Of a stretch of 40,072 nt of DNA, positions 30,608 through 40,065 are shown in pieces; within the stretch, counting starts at the first letter, position 1, and every line of letters starts with the position of its first letter. The translations under genes were made by a program, and so were the position numbers. Source of the stretch: Prevotella sp. (GTDB lineage Bacteria > Bacteroidota > Bacteroidia > Bacteroidales > Bacteroidaceae); contig JAILPA010000081.1 of assembly GCA_024690505.1 (NCBI GenBank), forward strand, positions 1-40,072, written 5' to 3'. The notes below the pieces were generated by a model that worked only from the letters and a program-made list of their open reading frames with translations, had not been told where the DNA came from and did no database searches.

Positions 30608-33370
30608 TTAGAACTCCTGTCCCAGGATGAAGTGGAACTGTCCGCCGCCTTTCTTCCAACCATTCTGGTACACCTTGTCGAAGCCGTAGGCCCAGTCGAT
30701 ACCCATCAGACCCACCATGGGCAGGAAGATGCGGACGCCGATGCCGGCCGAGCGTTTCATGTCGAACGGGTTGAAGTCTTTCAGGTTGGCCCAGGCGTTA
30801 CCTCCCTCAAGGAATGTCAGTCCGTAGATGGTGGTGTTGCCCAGCATGAAGGGATAGCGCAGCTCCAGGGTGAAGCGGTCGTAGGCGTAGGCGTCGTAGC
30901 TGCTGTAGCGCCCTGGTGTGCGCGAGCCGCTGAGGGCGTTGGCCGAGAGCGAGATGGAGCCGTTGTCGTAGCCGCGCAGACCGATGGTCTCTTCGGCATA
31001 GCTCGTGGAGTAGCCACTCATGCCGTCGCCACCCACATAGAATGTCTCGAAGGGCGACTTCTTGTTCTTGTTGTACGAGCCCAGCACACCCATCTCGACG
31101 CGGGTCATCAGCACGAAGCACTTCGTGGCGTTGGATAGGGCGGTGAAGGTGCGGCTCTTGAACTTCCACTTGTGGTACTCCACCCAGCGGTACTTCTCGC
31201 GCTGCTCGGACTGGAATCGCTCGTAGTCGGTGTTGTAGGTCTGCATGGTGGCCAGGTTGGCGTAGTCCTTGTTGTCGAAGAGCGACCAGGGCGGGGTGAG
31301 GCTGACCGACAGCGCGAACTCTGAGCCGAAGCGGGGGAACAGGGGATTGTCGGTCGACGTGCGGGTGAGGGCCAGCGAGAGGTTCAGGTTGTTGCAGTTT
31401 CCGTTGGAGATGAGGAAGTACTGCCATTCCTTCAGCATGTAGCGCTGGTAGGCCAGGGTGGCCGAGAACTGGAAGTAGTCGTCGGGCCAGCGCAGACGCT
31501 TGCCCCAGCCCACGCTGAGCCCCAGCAGCTTCACGTACTTGTCGTCGTCGAGGAACGACTCGTAGTTGTTGTAGTAGCTTGAGCCGTAATAGCCGTAGCC
31601 GCCGTACATATACTGCAGCGAGCTCATGTAGGCCGAGTTGTAGTAGTTGCTCGACACGTCGCTCTGCTTCGAGTAGTAGGCACCTATGTTGAAGGCGTTG
31701 GGACGCTTGCCGCCAAACCAGCCGGTGCTGTAGTTGGCGCTGTAGCTGGTGTAGTAGCGGCCGTTGGTCTGGGCACTGAGGCCTATCTGCTCGCCGTCGC
31801 CGGCAGGCAGGAATCCGCGGTGAAGCTTGTTCTTGCCCAGGAGGTTGCGCAGCGAGAAGTTGTTGAACTTGATGCCGGCACGCAGGATGACGCCTGTCTG
31901 TCCCCAGCCGAGCGACAGCTCAAGCTGGTCGTTCGACTTCTGCTCGAGGCGCCAGTTGATGTCCACCGTGCCGTCTTCGTAGTTGGGCTTCACGTCGGGG
32001 TTGATGGCCTCGGCATCGAAGTAGCCCATGCTGGCAATCTCGCGGTAAGAGCGCATCAGGGCATCCTTGTTGAACAGGTCGCCGGGCTTTGTGCGAAGCT
32101 CGCGGCGCACCACCTCCTCGTAGAGGCGGTCGTTGCCGTAGATGCGCACGTGGTTCAGGTGTGCCTGCGGGCCTTCCTGGATACGTACCTCCAGGTCGAT
32201 GCTGTCGCCAACGATGTTTACTTCGGTAGGCTCAACCTGCGAGAAGACGTAGCCATTGTTATAGTAGTAGTTGTGCACGGCGTCGTCGTCCTCAACCAGT
32301 CGCTTGTTCATCAGTTTCTGGTTGTACACGTCGCCCTTCTTCATGCCGAGGGTGCGGTCGAGGCCTTCGGTGGGGACGACGGTGTTGCCCACCCAGGTGA
32401 CGTTGCGGAGGTAGTATTTGTCGCCTTCGTCAATCTTCACGTAGACGCTCACGTGCTTGTCGTCGACGTTCCACACGGAGTCCTCAATGATGGTGGCATC
32501 GCGGAAGCCCAGTTCGTTGTATTTCTCGATGAGTGCCTTCTTGGCCTCATCGTAGCGCTCGGGGGTGAACTTCTTGGCCTTGAGAAAGTTGGAGAACTTT
32601 CCTGCCTCGTGTATCTTTCCGAAGGCGCCTTTCGTGAAGAGGCGGCCCTTGATGCGGCTGTCGGTGAGCTGCTGGTTGCCGTCGAACACGATGGAGCGCA
32701 CCTTCATCTTGTCCTTCTTGTCAATGTTGACGTCGAGTATGACCTGGTTCTTGCCTGTCACGTCGTCGCGCTGGGAGATTTCTATCTCGGCGTTCTTATA
32801 GCCCTTGTCGTCGAAATACTTCTTTGCCAGAATCTTGGCGCGGTCCATGAGGTTTCGTGTCAGGCTCATTCCCTTGGCCATTCCCAGCTTTGACTCCAGG
32901 TCTTCGCGTTCGCTCTTCTTCACGCCGGTGTAGTTGACGGCGGTGATGCGGGGTGCCAGGGCCAGGTTGATACAGAGGTAGACCTTCGAGCCCACAATGC
33001 TGTCGGCACTGATGCTCACCCTCGAGAAGAGTCCGTGCTTCCAGTAGCGTTTCACAGCCTCGGTGATTTCGCTGCCGGGAACGTCGATTTGCTGTCCTAC
33101 GCTGAGACCCGACAGGTTGATGAGCACGTAGTCCTCGTAGTCGCTGACGCCTTTCACGGTGATGCCTCCAATCTCGCACTGGCGGGGCGTGCCGGCGTAG
33201 GAGATGTCGACCTGGGCCGTAGCGGTGGACATGAAGAGCGACGCATGAAGCATGAAGACTGCTGCGCACACCATCAGGCGCATCACAGCCGTTCTTCTGT
33301 GGCTCAGTACGTACTTCATGGTCGTAGCTGCTGATATGTTTCTTGCCGTAGCAAATAGTTCGTTCATCAT
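30608..33370 (-). CDS. bamA: Outer membrane protein assembly factor BamA
   Basis: 920 residues. A signal-like segment ([23 protein letters not shown]) is followed by POTRA repeats: [131 protein letters not shown]. The barrel has the LRGY lid-lock-type motif ([11 protein letters not shown]) and ends in aromatic [11 protein letters not shown]. It inserts barrel proteins into the outer membrane. ATG 33370 overlaps the uppS stop; Met18 (33319) is an alternative closer to the signal peptide. The barrel carries a Tyr/Gly-rich loop ([17 protein letters not shown]). Confidence 0.95.
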   Translation of the reverse strand: MMNELFATARNISAATTMKYVLSHRRTAVMRLMVCAAVFMLHASLFMSTATAQVDISYAGTPRQCEIGGITVKGVSDYEDYVLINLSGLSVGQQIDVPGSEITEAVKRYWKHGLFSRVSISADSIVGSKVYLCINLALAPRITAVNYTGVKKSEREDLESKLGMAKGMSLTRNLMDRAKILAKKYFDDKGYKNAEIEISQRDDVTGKNQVILDVNIDKKDKMKVRSIVFDGNQQLTDSRIKGRLFTKGAFGKIHEAGKFSNFLKAKKFTPERYDEAKKALIEKYNELGFRDATIIEDSVWNVDDKHVSVYVKIDEGDKYYLRNVTWVGNTVVPTEGLDRTLGMKKGDVYNQKLMNKRLVEDDDAVHNYYYNNGYVFSQVEPTEVNIVGDSIDLEVRIQEGPQAHLNHVRIYGNDRLYEEVVRRELRTKPGDLFNKDALMRSYREIASMGYFDAEAINPDVKPNYEDGTVDINWRLEQKSNDQLELSLGWGQTGVILRAGIKFNNFSLRNLLGKNKLHRGFLPAGDGEQIGLSAQTNGRYYTSYSANYSTGWFGGKRPNAFNIGAYYSKQSDVSSNYYNSAYMSSLQYMYGGYGYYGSSYYNNYESFLDDDKYVKLLGLSVGWGKRLRWPDDYFQFSATLAYQRYMLKEWQYFLISNGNCNNLNLSLALTRTSTDNPLFPRFGSEFALSVSLTPPWSLFDNKDYANLATMQTYNTDYERFQSEQREKYRWVEYHKWKFKSRTFTALSNATKCFVLMTRVEMGVLGSYNKNKKSPFETFYVGGDGMSGYSTSYAEETIGLRGYDNGSISLSANALSGSRTPGRYSSYDAYAYDRFTLELRYPFMLGNTTIYGLTFLEGGNAWANLKDFNPFDMKRSAGIGVRIFLPMVGLMGIDWAYGFDKVYQNGWKKGGGQFHFILGQEF

Positions 33371-34113
33371 TCTTCGTTCTTCATTTCTTCCACTTGTGCC
33401 TCGGTCTTGCCGAAACGGCGCTGGCGGCTCTGGTAGCTGGCAATGGCCTGATGCAGGCTCTCTTCGTCGAAGTCAGGCCAGTAGGTGTCGCAGAAGTACA
33501 GTTCGCTGTAGGCAATCTGCCAGAGCAGGTAGTTGCTGATGCGCAGTTCGCCGCCGGTACGGATGAGCAGCTCGGGGTCGGGCATGAACTCGGTGACGAG
33601 GTGGCTGTTGATGGTCTCTTCGTTGATGTCGTCAACGCTGAGGCGGCCTTCCTTCACGTCGCGTGCTATCTTTCTGGCAGCGCGTGTGAGTTCCCAGCGG
33701 CTGCTGTAGCTCATGGCCACGACCATGGTGAGACCGTCGTTCTTCTCGGTGAGGTCTTCCATGTACTGTATTTTCTTCTGCACGCTTTCGGGCAGACGCT
33801 TGAAGTCGCCCACCATGCGGAAGCGCACGTTGTTGTCGGTGAACAGCTCCATCTCTATGAAGTTGAGCACCAGATTCATCAGCGCTTCAATCTCGTAGGC
33901 CGGACGGTTCCAGTTCTCGGTGGAGAAAGTGTATAGCGTGAGGTACTTGATGCCCAGTCGGGCGCACTCCGATGTGATCTTCTTCACGGTGTCGATGCCG
34001 GCTTTGTGGCCCAGGGTACGGTCCCATCCGCGCTCGGTGGCCCAGCGTCCGTTGCCGTCCATGATGATGGCAATGTGCTGTGGCAGTCGTGTCATGTCTA
34101 TTTCCGTTGTCAT
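33367..34113 (-). CDS. uppS: Undecaprenyl diphosphate synthase (isoprenyl transferase)
   Basis: 248 residues. It elongates farnesyl diphosphate with isopentenyl units to the lipid carrier for peptidoglycan and surface glycans. Motifs: [12 protein letters not shown] with Asp19, [37 protein letters not shown] and [26 protein letters not shown]. All expected residues are present. Met1 or Met7 may be the start. The stop overlaps the bamA start; DUF6089 precedes it by 42 bases. Cytoplasmic, membrane-associated. Confidence 0.97.
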   Translation of the reverse strand: MTTEIDMTRLPQHIAIIMDGNGRWATERGWDRTLGHKAGIDTVKKITSECARLGIKYLTLYTFSTENWNRPAYEIEALMNLVLNFIEMELFTDNNVRFRMVGDFKRLPESVQKKIQYMEDLTEKNDGLTMVVAMSYSSRWELTRAARKIARDVKEGRLSVDDINEETINSHLVTEFMPDPELLIRTGGELRISNYLLWQIAYSELYFCDTYWPDFDEESLHQAIASYQSRQRRFGKTEAQVEEMKNEE

Positions 34114-34155
34114 AGGTATTGTGGGTATTCGTGTAATTTCGTTTGTGTTGTGGCG

Positions 34156-34890
34156 TTAGTCGTTGTCGTTCATGCAGGTTTTGCATTTGGCCCACAGGTC
34201 ATAGGTGAGTGATATCTGCAGGGTGCTGTAGCAGTCGGTGTTCTTGAACATGCCGCTGCTCTTGATGCCGTATGGGTCTTCCACGCCGTCGAGGCGGTCG
34301 CTGCCGGTGAAGTGCATCATCCACTCGGCAGTGATGTTGAGCCTTTGCTTCAGCTTGTACTTCACGCCCAGTCCGAATGGCAACTGGAATGCCACGGTCG
34401 ACTTGGCGTCGGGCAGTGGGTCGACAGGGGCTTGTGCTGTGGCGTAGGTCAGCTTGGGCTTCCCCGTGAAGGCCAGTCCTGCACCCAGTGCGAAGAATGG
34501 CGTGAAGGGCCGTGCGCCGTGATACTCCTGTCCCGTGCCGAAGGGCCAGAAGTTGTACTCGTAGCGCAGGTCGAAGGTGGTAAGAGGCGTGCTGAACTCC
34601 ACTGGGTTTTCGGCCAGCTGTGGATACCACGTGTCGGTGTTCTTCGACGAGCCTTTCAGCTTTCCCACTCCCAGCGTGGCGGCCCATGCCATGCGGGGGT
34701 TCATCTTGTATTTCGCCACTGCTGCTATCATGGGCTGGTTGCCTCGTAGCAGGTTGCCGTTGAAGTCGCCCTCGTATGCCGTCAGGGCCAGCCCTCCGCC
34801 GACCTCCAGCCGGTATTCGGGTTCGTCCTGTGCGCTGGCTCCCATGGTTGCGAGCAGCAGGCAAAGCAATGCGAGCAGGGTTTGTTTCAC
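34156..34890 (-). CDS. DUF6089-family outer membrane barrel protein
   Basis: 244 residues with signal MKQTLLALLCLLLATMGASAQ. A membrane-barrel pattern follows: YRLEVGGGLALTAYEGDFNGN, AWAATLGVGKLKGSS, TTFDLRYEYNFWPFG, PFTPFFALGAGLAFTG, TVAFQLPFGLGVKYKLKQRLNITAEW and LQISLTYDLWAKCKTC. The N-terminal GGLALTAYEGDFNG and its place upstream of uppS-bamA match DUF6089 proteins of Bacteroidetes, whose role is unknown. A role in assembly or envelope upkeep is inferred from the operon only. Confidence 0.85.
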   Translation of the reverse strand: MKQTLLALLCLLLATMGASAQDEPEYRLEVGGGLALTAYEGDFNGNLLRGNQPMIAAVAKYKMNPRMAWAATLGVGKLKGSSKNTDTWYPQLAENPVEFSTPLTTFDLRYEYNFWPFGTGQEYHGARPFTPFFALGAGLAFTGKPKLTYATAQAPVDPLPDAKSTVAFQLPFGLGVKYKLKQRLNITAEWMMHFTGSDRLDGVEDPYGIKSSGMFKNTDCYSTLQISLTYDLWAKCKTCMNDND

Positions 34891-34938
34891 GTTCTGTTTG
34901 ACTTCTTGGACGGTATTATATAATAATAGGTACGTGCG

Positions 34939-36177
34939 TTACCACTTTGTTCCCAGCCACACCTCGCCAGTGTTCGTCACGAGCCAGAGGCGATCCTTGC
35001 TGTCGGTCGTCATGGCTGCTGCCGTTCCGCCCACGTTTGAAGGCAGAGCGTAGTCGGTGGAGGTGCGCCATGTGATGCCCTGGTCGCGCGATTGATATAT
35101 GACCTCCGTGTTGCCCATGGCGAGCAGGATTCCCTCGTAGCGGGCCAGCGAGAGGTTCGACAGCTGGGGCATGGGGTAGATGTTGTCGCCGTCGACAGGC
35201 ATGTAGACCCACTGGCCCGGATGTGTGGCATCGGTATAGTAGCTTATCTTCCGCCAGAGGGTCATGCCCTGCTGTGGGCCGTTGCCTACGAGCAGTATGT
35301 AGTCGGTGTCGTCGGCCGGTGTATAGGGCCATGTCACGCTGGCGGTATTTTCTGTGGGCAGCCATGCTGTGTCGGTGTCCGTAGTATCGGTTGCCCAGGT
35401 CAGTCCGTCGTCGGTGGAGCGCATGATGCGTCCATCGGTAGCCCTTGCGAAGAGTTCCTTGGTGCCTGCGGCCAGCATGTTTGTCATCGTGGTGGTGACA
35501 TTGTCTTGCGGTTGCCAGTTGGTTCCGTCGAGTGAACACTCAGGCAGCCCCATAGCATTCACGCGCCAGGCCATGCCGTCCTTCACCACGGTGCCGCGGT
35601 CGGCCAGCATCACGCTGTCGCCCCAGGGCAGTAGCACTTTCTCGGTCCAGCCGTCGGCCTCGTTGGTATGTCCGTTAAGCCTCCACTCAAAGTCCACTCC
35701 CTCCGTCTCGCTGGATTCCAGCGTCACGGTATAGTCGCGGTAGCCGTCGCCATTGGTGGCGTAGACTCGGAAGATTCGTGGCTGGGAGAAGTCGATGCTG
35801 TCTTTGGTCGAGAACCAGAACAGGCTGTCGCTCGTCATCGACTTAATCACTATGCCAGCGCTGCTCTTGGCAGTGACGCTGCACAGCACATGGCGCAGGT
35901 CGCTACCCTTGGGCAGGGGCTTCTGGTTATATATGCGGCAGCCGTAGGGGTCGATGGTCATGGGATAGTTCGACGTTGTCAGCGACGTTTTTATGATGGT
36001 GTCGTTGCCTGTGCGGCTTGATATGGTCTGTGTGTAGCGGTTCACGGCAGTGAGGGAGAACTTGAGTATGGACATGTCGCCCGTCGTTTCCACTTCCTCG
36101 TCGTTCGATTTCAGGCACGAGGCAAAGGTGGTGACTCCCGCCAACAGCACGCAGAACGTTCTGAATAGATGTTTCAT
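34939..36177 (-). CDS. DUF6242-like lipoprotein with propeller repeats
   Basis: 412 residues with lipobox FASC (MKHLFRTFCVLLAGVTTFASC). An N-terminal cadherin/Ig-like part (TIDPYGCRIYNQKPLPKGSDLRHVLCSVTAKSS; FRVYATNGDGYRDYTVTL) is followed by sialidase-type propeller motifs with Asp-box-like repeats (RSTDDGLTWAT, QSRDQGITWRT, SLDGTNW). This matches the DUF6242-type proteins of Bacteroidales. No enzymatic residues were recognised. First gene of the envelope cluster, promoter at 36203-36210; a 48-base gap to the DUF6089 gene. Confidence 0.8.
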   Translation of the reverse strand: MKHLFRTFCVLLAGVTTFASCLKSNDEEVETTGDMSILKFSLTAVNRYTQTISSRTGNDTIIKTSLTTSNYPMTIDPYGCRIYNQKPLPKGSDLRHVLCSVTAKSSAGIVIKSMTSDSLFWFSTKDSIDFSQPRIFRVYATNGDGYRDYTVTLESSETEGVDFEWRLNGHTNEADGWTEKVLLPWGDSVMLADRGTVVKDGMAWRVNAMGLPECSLDGTNWQPQDNVTTTMTNMLAAGTKELFARATDGRIMRSTDDGLTWATDTTDTDTAWLPTENTASVTWPYTPADDTDYILLVGNGPQQGMTLWRKISYYTDATHPGQWVYMPVDGDNIYPMPQLSNLSLARYEGILLAMGNTEVIYQSRDQGITWRTSTDYALPSNVGGTAAAMTTDSKDRLWLVTNTGEVWLGTKW

Positions 36178-36202
36178 TCGTCTTTTATAAGCAATTTGGG
36201 TG

Positions 36203-36210
36203 CAAAGTTA
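36203..36210 (-). promoter_or_regulatory. Bacteroidetes -7 box (TAACTTTG) for the envelope cluster
   Basis: TAACTTTG on the minus strand, 25 bases before the ATG at 36177. No -33 TTTG at the usual distance. Confidence 0.65.
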
Positions 36211-36432
36211 CGCACAAATATCCGAAAAAGGGCATTTTTACCTCTTTTATTAAATAAAATATATCATTATTTGTTGGTTTTTAAGTTGTTTTTAAGATTT
36301 TTCGGCCCTTAAGGCCGCCTTTTTGTGCTTTTACCGGTGAAACGTGACTGCGACTTGTGCCCTTCAGTCGACAGGCCCTGTCATGCTGGCTGCTGTTGCC
36401 GGTTGGCGGCGACCATCGTTAACCGTTAAAAT

Positions 36433-36498
36433 CGTAACATGCCGTGCTACGGTCCGTTCCACGGCGTTTCGCGGGCCGTAACAGGTCGTGCTGCTGCT
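36433..36498. repeat. Weak 22-bp-period word array
   Basis: Words beginning CGTNNCA recur at 36433, 36455 and 36477, 22 bp apart (CGTAACATGCCGTGCT, CGTTCCACGGCGTTTC, CGTAACAGGTCGTGCT). Two small dyads, CCGTGCTACGG and CCGTTCCACGG, lie inside. The words resemble those at 3369-3433. Less certain than the other arrays. Confidence 0.5.
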
Positions 36499-36568
36499 TT
36501 TGGGCTGCTCCGCTTCGCCTTTCGGAGGATATGAAACGAGGAACGGAGGGTAGGAATTGCTGATATTG

Positions 36569-36612
36569 ACGTGAGCCCTGGAAACCAGGCTGATGGCTTC
36601 CGGGGCTCACGT
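36569..36612 (-). terminator. Hairpin after the laminin-G-like lipoprotein
   Basis: 15-bp stem ACGTGAGCCCTGGAA (36569-36583) with 36598-36612, one G:U pair. The inner CCTGG-AAA-CCAGG can form instead as a competing hairpin. No T run; about 55 bases after the stop of the gene at 36667. Confidence 0.55.
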
Positions 36613-36666
36613 TGTTAGTACTTGCTTTCCGATGACTCACTCCTATGCGTGAGTGCTGTCGTCGGC

Positions 36667-37494
36667 TTACTTCTTCAGGCGCACGTTGGTGAAGTAGTAG
36701 CGGTATCCGTCATCGGCACTACTGCCTCTGAGGGCGATGTGGTCTGCGCCCTTGATGTTGGGCATGTTGCCCACGCGCTTACCGTTGACGAAGACTTTCA
36801 GGTTGCCCTTGTCGAACGAAATGGCAAAGTGGTTCCAGCATCCTTCATGCTCTATGCTGCGCAAATCGCTGAAGTCGCCTGAGATCTGGTCGTCGTTTTC
36901 CTTCTTCAGCCACCATTCTACGCTGCTTCTGGTGAAGAGGTTGATTTCGCCCAGCATGCCCTCTTCCTCATTGCCCCAGAACTGGATGGTGTAGAATGCA
37001 TCGGCTGCTCCTTCGGCATTGCAGTAGTATTCAAACTCGAAGGTGTAGCTGTTGGGCAGATAGCCCTCTGTGCTGCCGTTCACCATCGGTCTTAGTTCGG
37101 TATTTCCGGCCTTCATGTTGATAATATTCCGGCCGCCCATCTCCATCACCTCGGCACTTCCTTCGTTGATATCCCACTTTGAGGGGAATTCTCCTACGGT
37201 CTCAGCCTCGCAGTTGTCGAAGAAGATGTCGGTGGGTGCGGCTTTGAAGTCGGGATATAGCGAGTCGGCTATGACCCAAATGGCGTTGGCGGGGTCATCG
37301 TCCACCTCGAATCCGGTATCCAGGGTGCCTTTCTGATTGGCCTCATCGGTGTCTTCGTCGTTTTCGGCATCCTGATTCTCAGTTGCCTCGGTTTTTTCTT
37401 TGCCGGCATCTTTGTCGGCGTCTTTCTTGCCTCCGCAGGAGGTCATCATGGCCAGTCCAACCAGGCAGGCCATTGCCAAATGGATTTTCTTCAT
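36667..37494 (-). CDS. Lipoprotein with laminin-G/concanavalin-like domain
   Basis: 275 residues with lipobox MTSC (MKKIHLAMACLVGLAMMTSC). A Lys/Asp/Glu-rich linker spans to about residue 60. The C-terminal ~180 residues form a jelly-roll type domain: IFFDNCEAETVGEFPSKWDINEGSAEVM, SYTFEFEYYCNAEG, FYTIQFWGNEEE, WNHFAISFDKGNLKVFVNGKRVGNMPNI and YRYYFTNVRLKK. Such domains bind sugars or proteins; the ligand is unknown. It follows the FadL-type gene by 43 bases with no promoter box between, so the two may share a transcript. Confidence 0.85.
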   Translation of the reverse strand: MKKIHLAMACLVGLAMMTSCGGKKDADKDAGKEKTEATENQDAENDEDTDEANQKGTLDTGFEVDDDPANAIWVIADSLYPDFKAAPTDIFFDNCEAETVGEFPSKWDINEGSAEVMEMGGRNIINMKAGNTELRPMVNGSTEGYLPNSYTFEFEYYCNAEGAADAFYTIQFWGNEEEGMLGEINLFTRSSVEWWLKKENDDQISGDFSDLRSIEHEGCWNHFAISFDKGNLKVFVNGKRVGNMPNIKGADHIALRGSSADDGYRYYFTNVRLKK

Positions 37495-37537
37495 GCTTTT
37501 TTAGGTTTTTAATAGGGTTTATACTGTGTCAGTCAAG

Positions 37538-38878
37538 TCAGAACTTGTAGTCCAGTCCGATACCTATGACGTGGTTCGTGCGGCTGTAGGTGTCCGAGCC
37601 GGGATAGGGTGTGCCCTGATAGCCAGCGCTCTTCACCTCGTAGTCGTTGTAGAGCGAGCAGAAGTAGCTGACGTTCAGGCGAATCTTGTCGGTCAGGTTC
37701 ACGGCGCCGCCCAGTCCTATGCTGTAGCTGTCGCAGGCGAACGATGTGTGCTGCTGGTATCCGTCGCTCAGGCCGTAGTCGGTGCGCTGTCCGCCGCAGC
37801 TCACGGTGAAGCGGTCGTCGATGTCGTATTCCACACCCAGCAGCACCTCGTGGGTGCCGTGTTCCAGCAGTTCCTGGCGGTTGCCGGCCATGCGGGCGCT
37901 TTTATCGTCGAAGTAATGGTACTCGGCAGCGGCCCGCAGCTGTGGGGTGATCTCGTATTGTGCAGCCACGGTGAGCAGCGAGGGCATGTCGTAGCGCACC
38001 TTGGCACCGTCCTGATAGGCCGCCATCTTCGGGCCCAGGATGGCAGCGGTCTCGGCCGGTGTCTTGCCGGCAATGATGGCAGACAGCTGCTTTGTGTCGT
38101 TCTCGGTGCTCACCTTCGTACGGAACTCATAGCGTGCGGCCACGGTGAGGGGTCCTTGGTGGAAGTCAACGCTGACGATGGGTGTGAAGCCCCAGCCCCG
38201 CTGAATACAGTCCAGCTGCATGTCGACCAGGTTCGTCGGCCCCATGTCGGCCTTCACGAATCCGCGGTTGTAGCCGTCGTAGTAGTTGGCACGCAGGCCC
38301 ACGGCAGCCGACAGGAAGTCGGTCAGGCGGTAGGTGAAGTTGCCCTGGAAGCCATAGATATACTGTTTGCCCTTCATCTGCGAGCTGAGCGTGTACTGGC
38401 CGGGGGCCAGCCCGTTCTGGGCCATGAGTGCCGTCAGGGGTACGTTGAACATGGGTATGCCCTCGTCGTACTTCACGAATCCGCCGCTTCCCACGATGCC
38501 GATCATGGCCGAGGCAGTCCAGCGGTCTTGCCTGTACGAAGCGAAGATGGCGGGCACGATGGGGGCCGACGCCTTGCCGTTGTATTTCTCGTGGAAGTCG
38601 TATCCTGGGCTAACGTTGGGCACAGCCAGGAAGCTGGGGATGCTGGTCTCGATGTCGCGGTTCTGCCAGGGTTTTTGGAAGTTCAGCGAGAGCTGTAGTC
38701 CCTCGTGGCCCCAGGCAAGTCCTGCGGGGTTTGAGAAGACGGCATCGATTTCGGTAGTAGCGCCGCGTGCGAACATGCGGTCGAAGGCAATGTGATAGTT
38801 GGTGTTGGTCATCAGACCACCGGCCCGTGTCAACAGGCACGTCATCGTCAGGGCGAGGAGTAGTAGGCTTTTCTTCAT
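37538..38878 (-). CDS. OmpP1/FadL-family outer membrane transporter
   Basis: 446 residues with a signal peptide (MKKSLLLLALTMTCLLTRAG). The mature N-terminus GGLMTNTNYHIAFDRMFARGATTEIDAVFSNPAGLAWG carries the family-type NPAG motif (hatch region). Barrel strands follow (LQLSLNFQKPWQN, WTASAMIGIVGSGG, LTVAARYEFRTKV, LRAAAEYHYFDDK, HEVLLGVEYDIDDRFTVSCGGQRTDY) and the end is aromatic (HVIGIGLDYKF). FadL proteins take up hydrophobic compounds such as fatty acids; the substrate here is unknown. The promoter box is at 38913-38920. Confidence 0.92.
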   Translation of the reverse strand: MKKSLLLLALTMTCLLTRAGGLMTNTNYHIAFDRMFARGATTEIDAVFSNPAGLAWGHEGLQLSLNFQKPWQNRDIETSIPSFLAVPNVSPGYDFHEKYNGKASAPIVPAIFASYRQDRWTASAMIGIVGSGGFVKYDEGIPMFNVPLTALMAQNGLAPGQYTLSSQMKGKQYIYGFQGNFTYRLTDFLSAAVGLRANYYDGYNRGFVKADMGPTNLVDMQLDCIQRGWGFTPIVSVDFHQGPLTVAARYEFRTKVSTENDTKQLSAIIAGKTPAETAAILGPKMAAYQDGAKVRYDMPSLLTVAAQYEITPQLRAAAEYHYFDDKSARMAGNRQELLEHGTHEVLLGVEYDIDDRFTVSCGGQRTDYGLSDGYQQHTSFACDSYSIGLGGAVNLTDKIRLNVSYFCSLYNDYEVKSAGYQGTPYPGSDTYSRTNHVIGIGLDYKF

Positions 38879-38912
38879 AATGGTCTTTGTTGATGTTGGT
38901 TATAAGATGGTG

Positions 38913-38920
38913 CAAAGTTA
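38913..38920 (-). promoter_or_regulatory. Bacteroidetes -7 box (TAACTTTG) for the FadL-type gene
   Basis: TAACTTTG on the minus strand, about 35 bases before the ATG at 38878. No clear -33 element. Confidence 0.6.
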
Positions 38921-39033
38921 CGAATAATCTGCGAGATAGACGAATAATAAATGGAAAATGTTTGTTCTGAGGACTGGAAGACGCGGTGCGTGGAATGAAA
39001 GGCCGCCGATGATGCTCCAAGGCGCAGCTGTCG

Positions 39034-40065
39034 TCAGCCCTTGTGGCGTTTGAAGAGCACGCTGGCCACCACGGGCGCACCCACCAGCGCGGTGACCGAA
39101 TTGATGGGCAGGGCGCCCTCGAAGCCCGGCAGACGGGCCACCAGATTGCAGAACAGCGCCAGCACGGCTCCCATGAGCATGGTGGCGGGCATGAGCAGAC
39201 GGTGGTCGCTGGTGCGTAGCAGGGAGCGCGTGAGGTGTGGCACAGCCAGGCCGATGAACATGATGGGGCCGCAGAAGGCCGTGACGATGGCCACCAGTGT
39301 GCCCGATGAGAGGATGACCAGCAGACGGGCCCGCCTGACGTTCTGTCCCAGGTTGCGGGCGTAGCTGTCGCCCAGGAGCATCAGGTTCATCTGCTTCACC
39401 AGCAACATCGATAGTGGTAGCAGAACGGCCATGCTGATGCAGAACACCCAGAGCTGCTGTTGCCTGATGTCGGCGAACGACCCTAAACCCCAGAGGATGA
39501 ATGCCTTCACGTCTTCGTCGGTGGAGAAGAACTTCAGCACGCCGATGATGGCTGTGGCCAGATATCCTATCATCACGCCAATGATGAGCAGCGTCACCGA
39601 GCTCTGCACCCGCGTGGAGAGCCAGCCTATGAGCCCCATTACGGCTAGGGCTCCCACGATGGCGGCCACGCTGATGGCCGCATCGCCCACGAAGCCTATC
39701 TGGCTCAGGGCCACGCCACCCAGCTCGCCGCTGAACAGGATGACGAAGGCCACACCGAGCGAGGCGCCGTTCGAGATGCCGAGCACCGAGGGGCCTGCCA
39801 GCGGGTTGCGAAACACGGTCTGCATCTGCAGGCCGCTGACAGCCAAGCCTGCGCCGGCCACCAGCGCGGCCAATGCCTGTGGCAGTCGCGACTTCCACAC
39901 GATGTTGTAGTGAACGATGCCCATAGGCCCGTCGGCCTTTTGCCCCAGCAGGTTGTCGACGATTTCGGCCGCAGGAATCTTTACCGTTCCCAGCAACACG
40001 TTGGCTATCAGCAGACCTATGATGACAGCTATGAGGACAGGAAACCAAAGTAGACGTCGGGTCAT
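39034..40065 (-). CDS. FecCD-family ABC transporter permease (iron siderophore/cobalamin type)
   Basis: 343 residues, normal for the BtuC/FecCD family. Hydrophobic helices cover most of it (FPVLIAVIIGLLIANVLLGT; LAALVAGAGLAVSGLQMQTVFRNPLAGPSVLGISNGASLG; VTLLIIGVMIGYLATAIIGVL; IVTAFCGPIMFIGLAVPHLTRSLL; GALPINSVTALVGAPVVASVLF). The GLQMQ..RNPLAGPSVLGI and CGPIMFIGLAVPHLTR blocks are family signatures. It would form the inner membrane channel for an iron-chelate or cobalamin; the binding protein and ATPase are not in the window and may lie past the edge. Only seven bases precede the ATG, so a more upstream start cannot be excluded. Confidence 0.93.
   Translation of the reverse strand: MTRRLLWFPVLIAVIIGLLIANVLLGTVKIPAAEIVDNLLGQKADGPMGIVHYNIVWKSRLPQALAALVAGAGLAVSGLQMQTVFRNPLAGPSVLGISNGASLGVAFVILFSGELGGVALSQIGFVGDAAISVAAIVGALAVMGLIGWLSTRVQSSVTLLIIGVMIGYLATAIIGVLKFFSTDEDVKAFILWGLGSFADIRQQQLWVFCISMAVLLPLSMLLVKQMNLMLLGDSYARNLGQNVRRARLLVILSSGTLVAIVTAFCGPIMFIGLAVPHLTRSLLRTSDHRLLMPATMLMGAVLALFCNLVARLPGFEGALPINSVTALVGAPVVASVLFKRHKG

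Larger units (their letters stand above)
36178..36666. other. Intergenic region upstream of the envelope cluster
   Basis: About 490 bases. Contains the envelope-cluster promoter (36203-36210), an AT-rich stretch, a CGGCC/GGCCG hairpin with flanking T runs (36303-36324), a weak 22-bp-period word array (36433-36498) and a terminator-like hairpin (36569-36612). A 73-codon minus frame here has no support as a gene. Confidence 0.6.

Noticed and set aside
31820..32893. A 357-codon plus-strand frame
   Set aside because: Antisense to bamA, with the same Val/Leu/His-rich shadow character.
36419..36640. A 73-codon minus frame between genes
   Set aside because: No ribosome site, no family likeness, and it runs across repeats and a hairpin.
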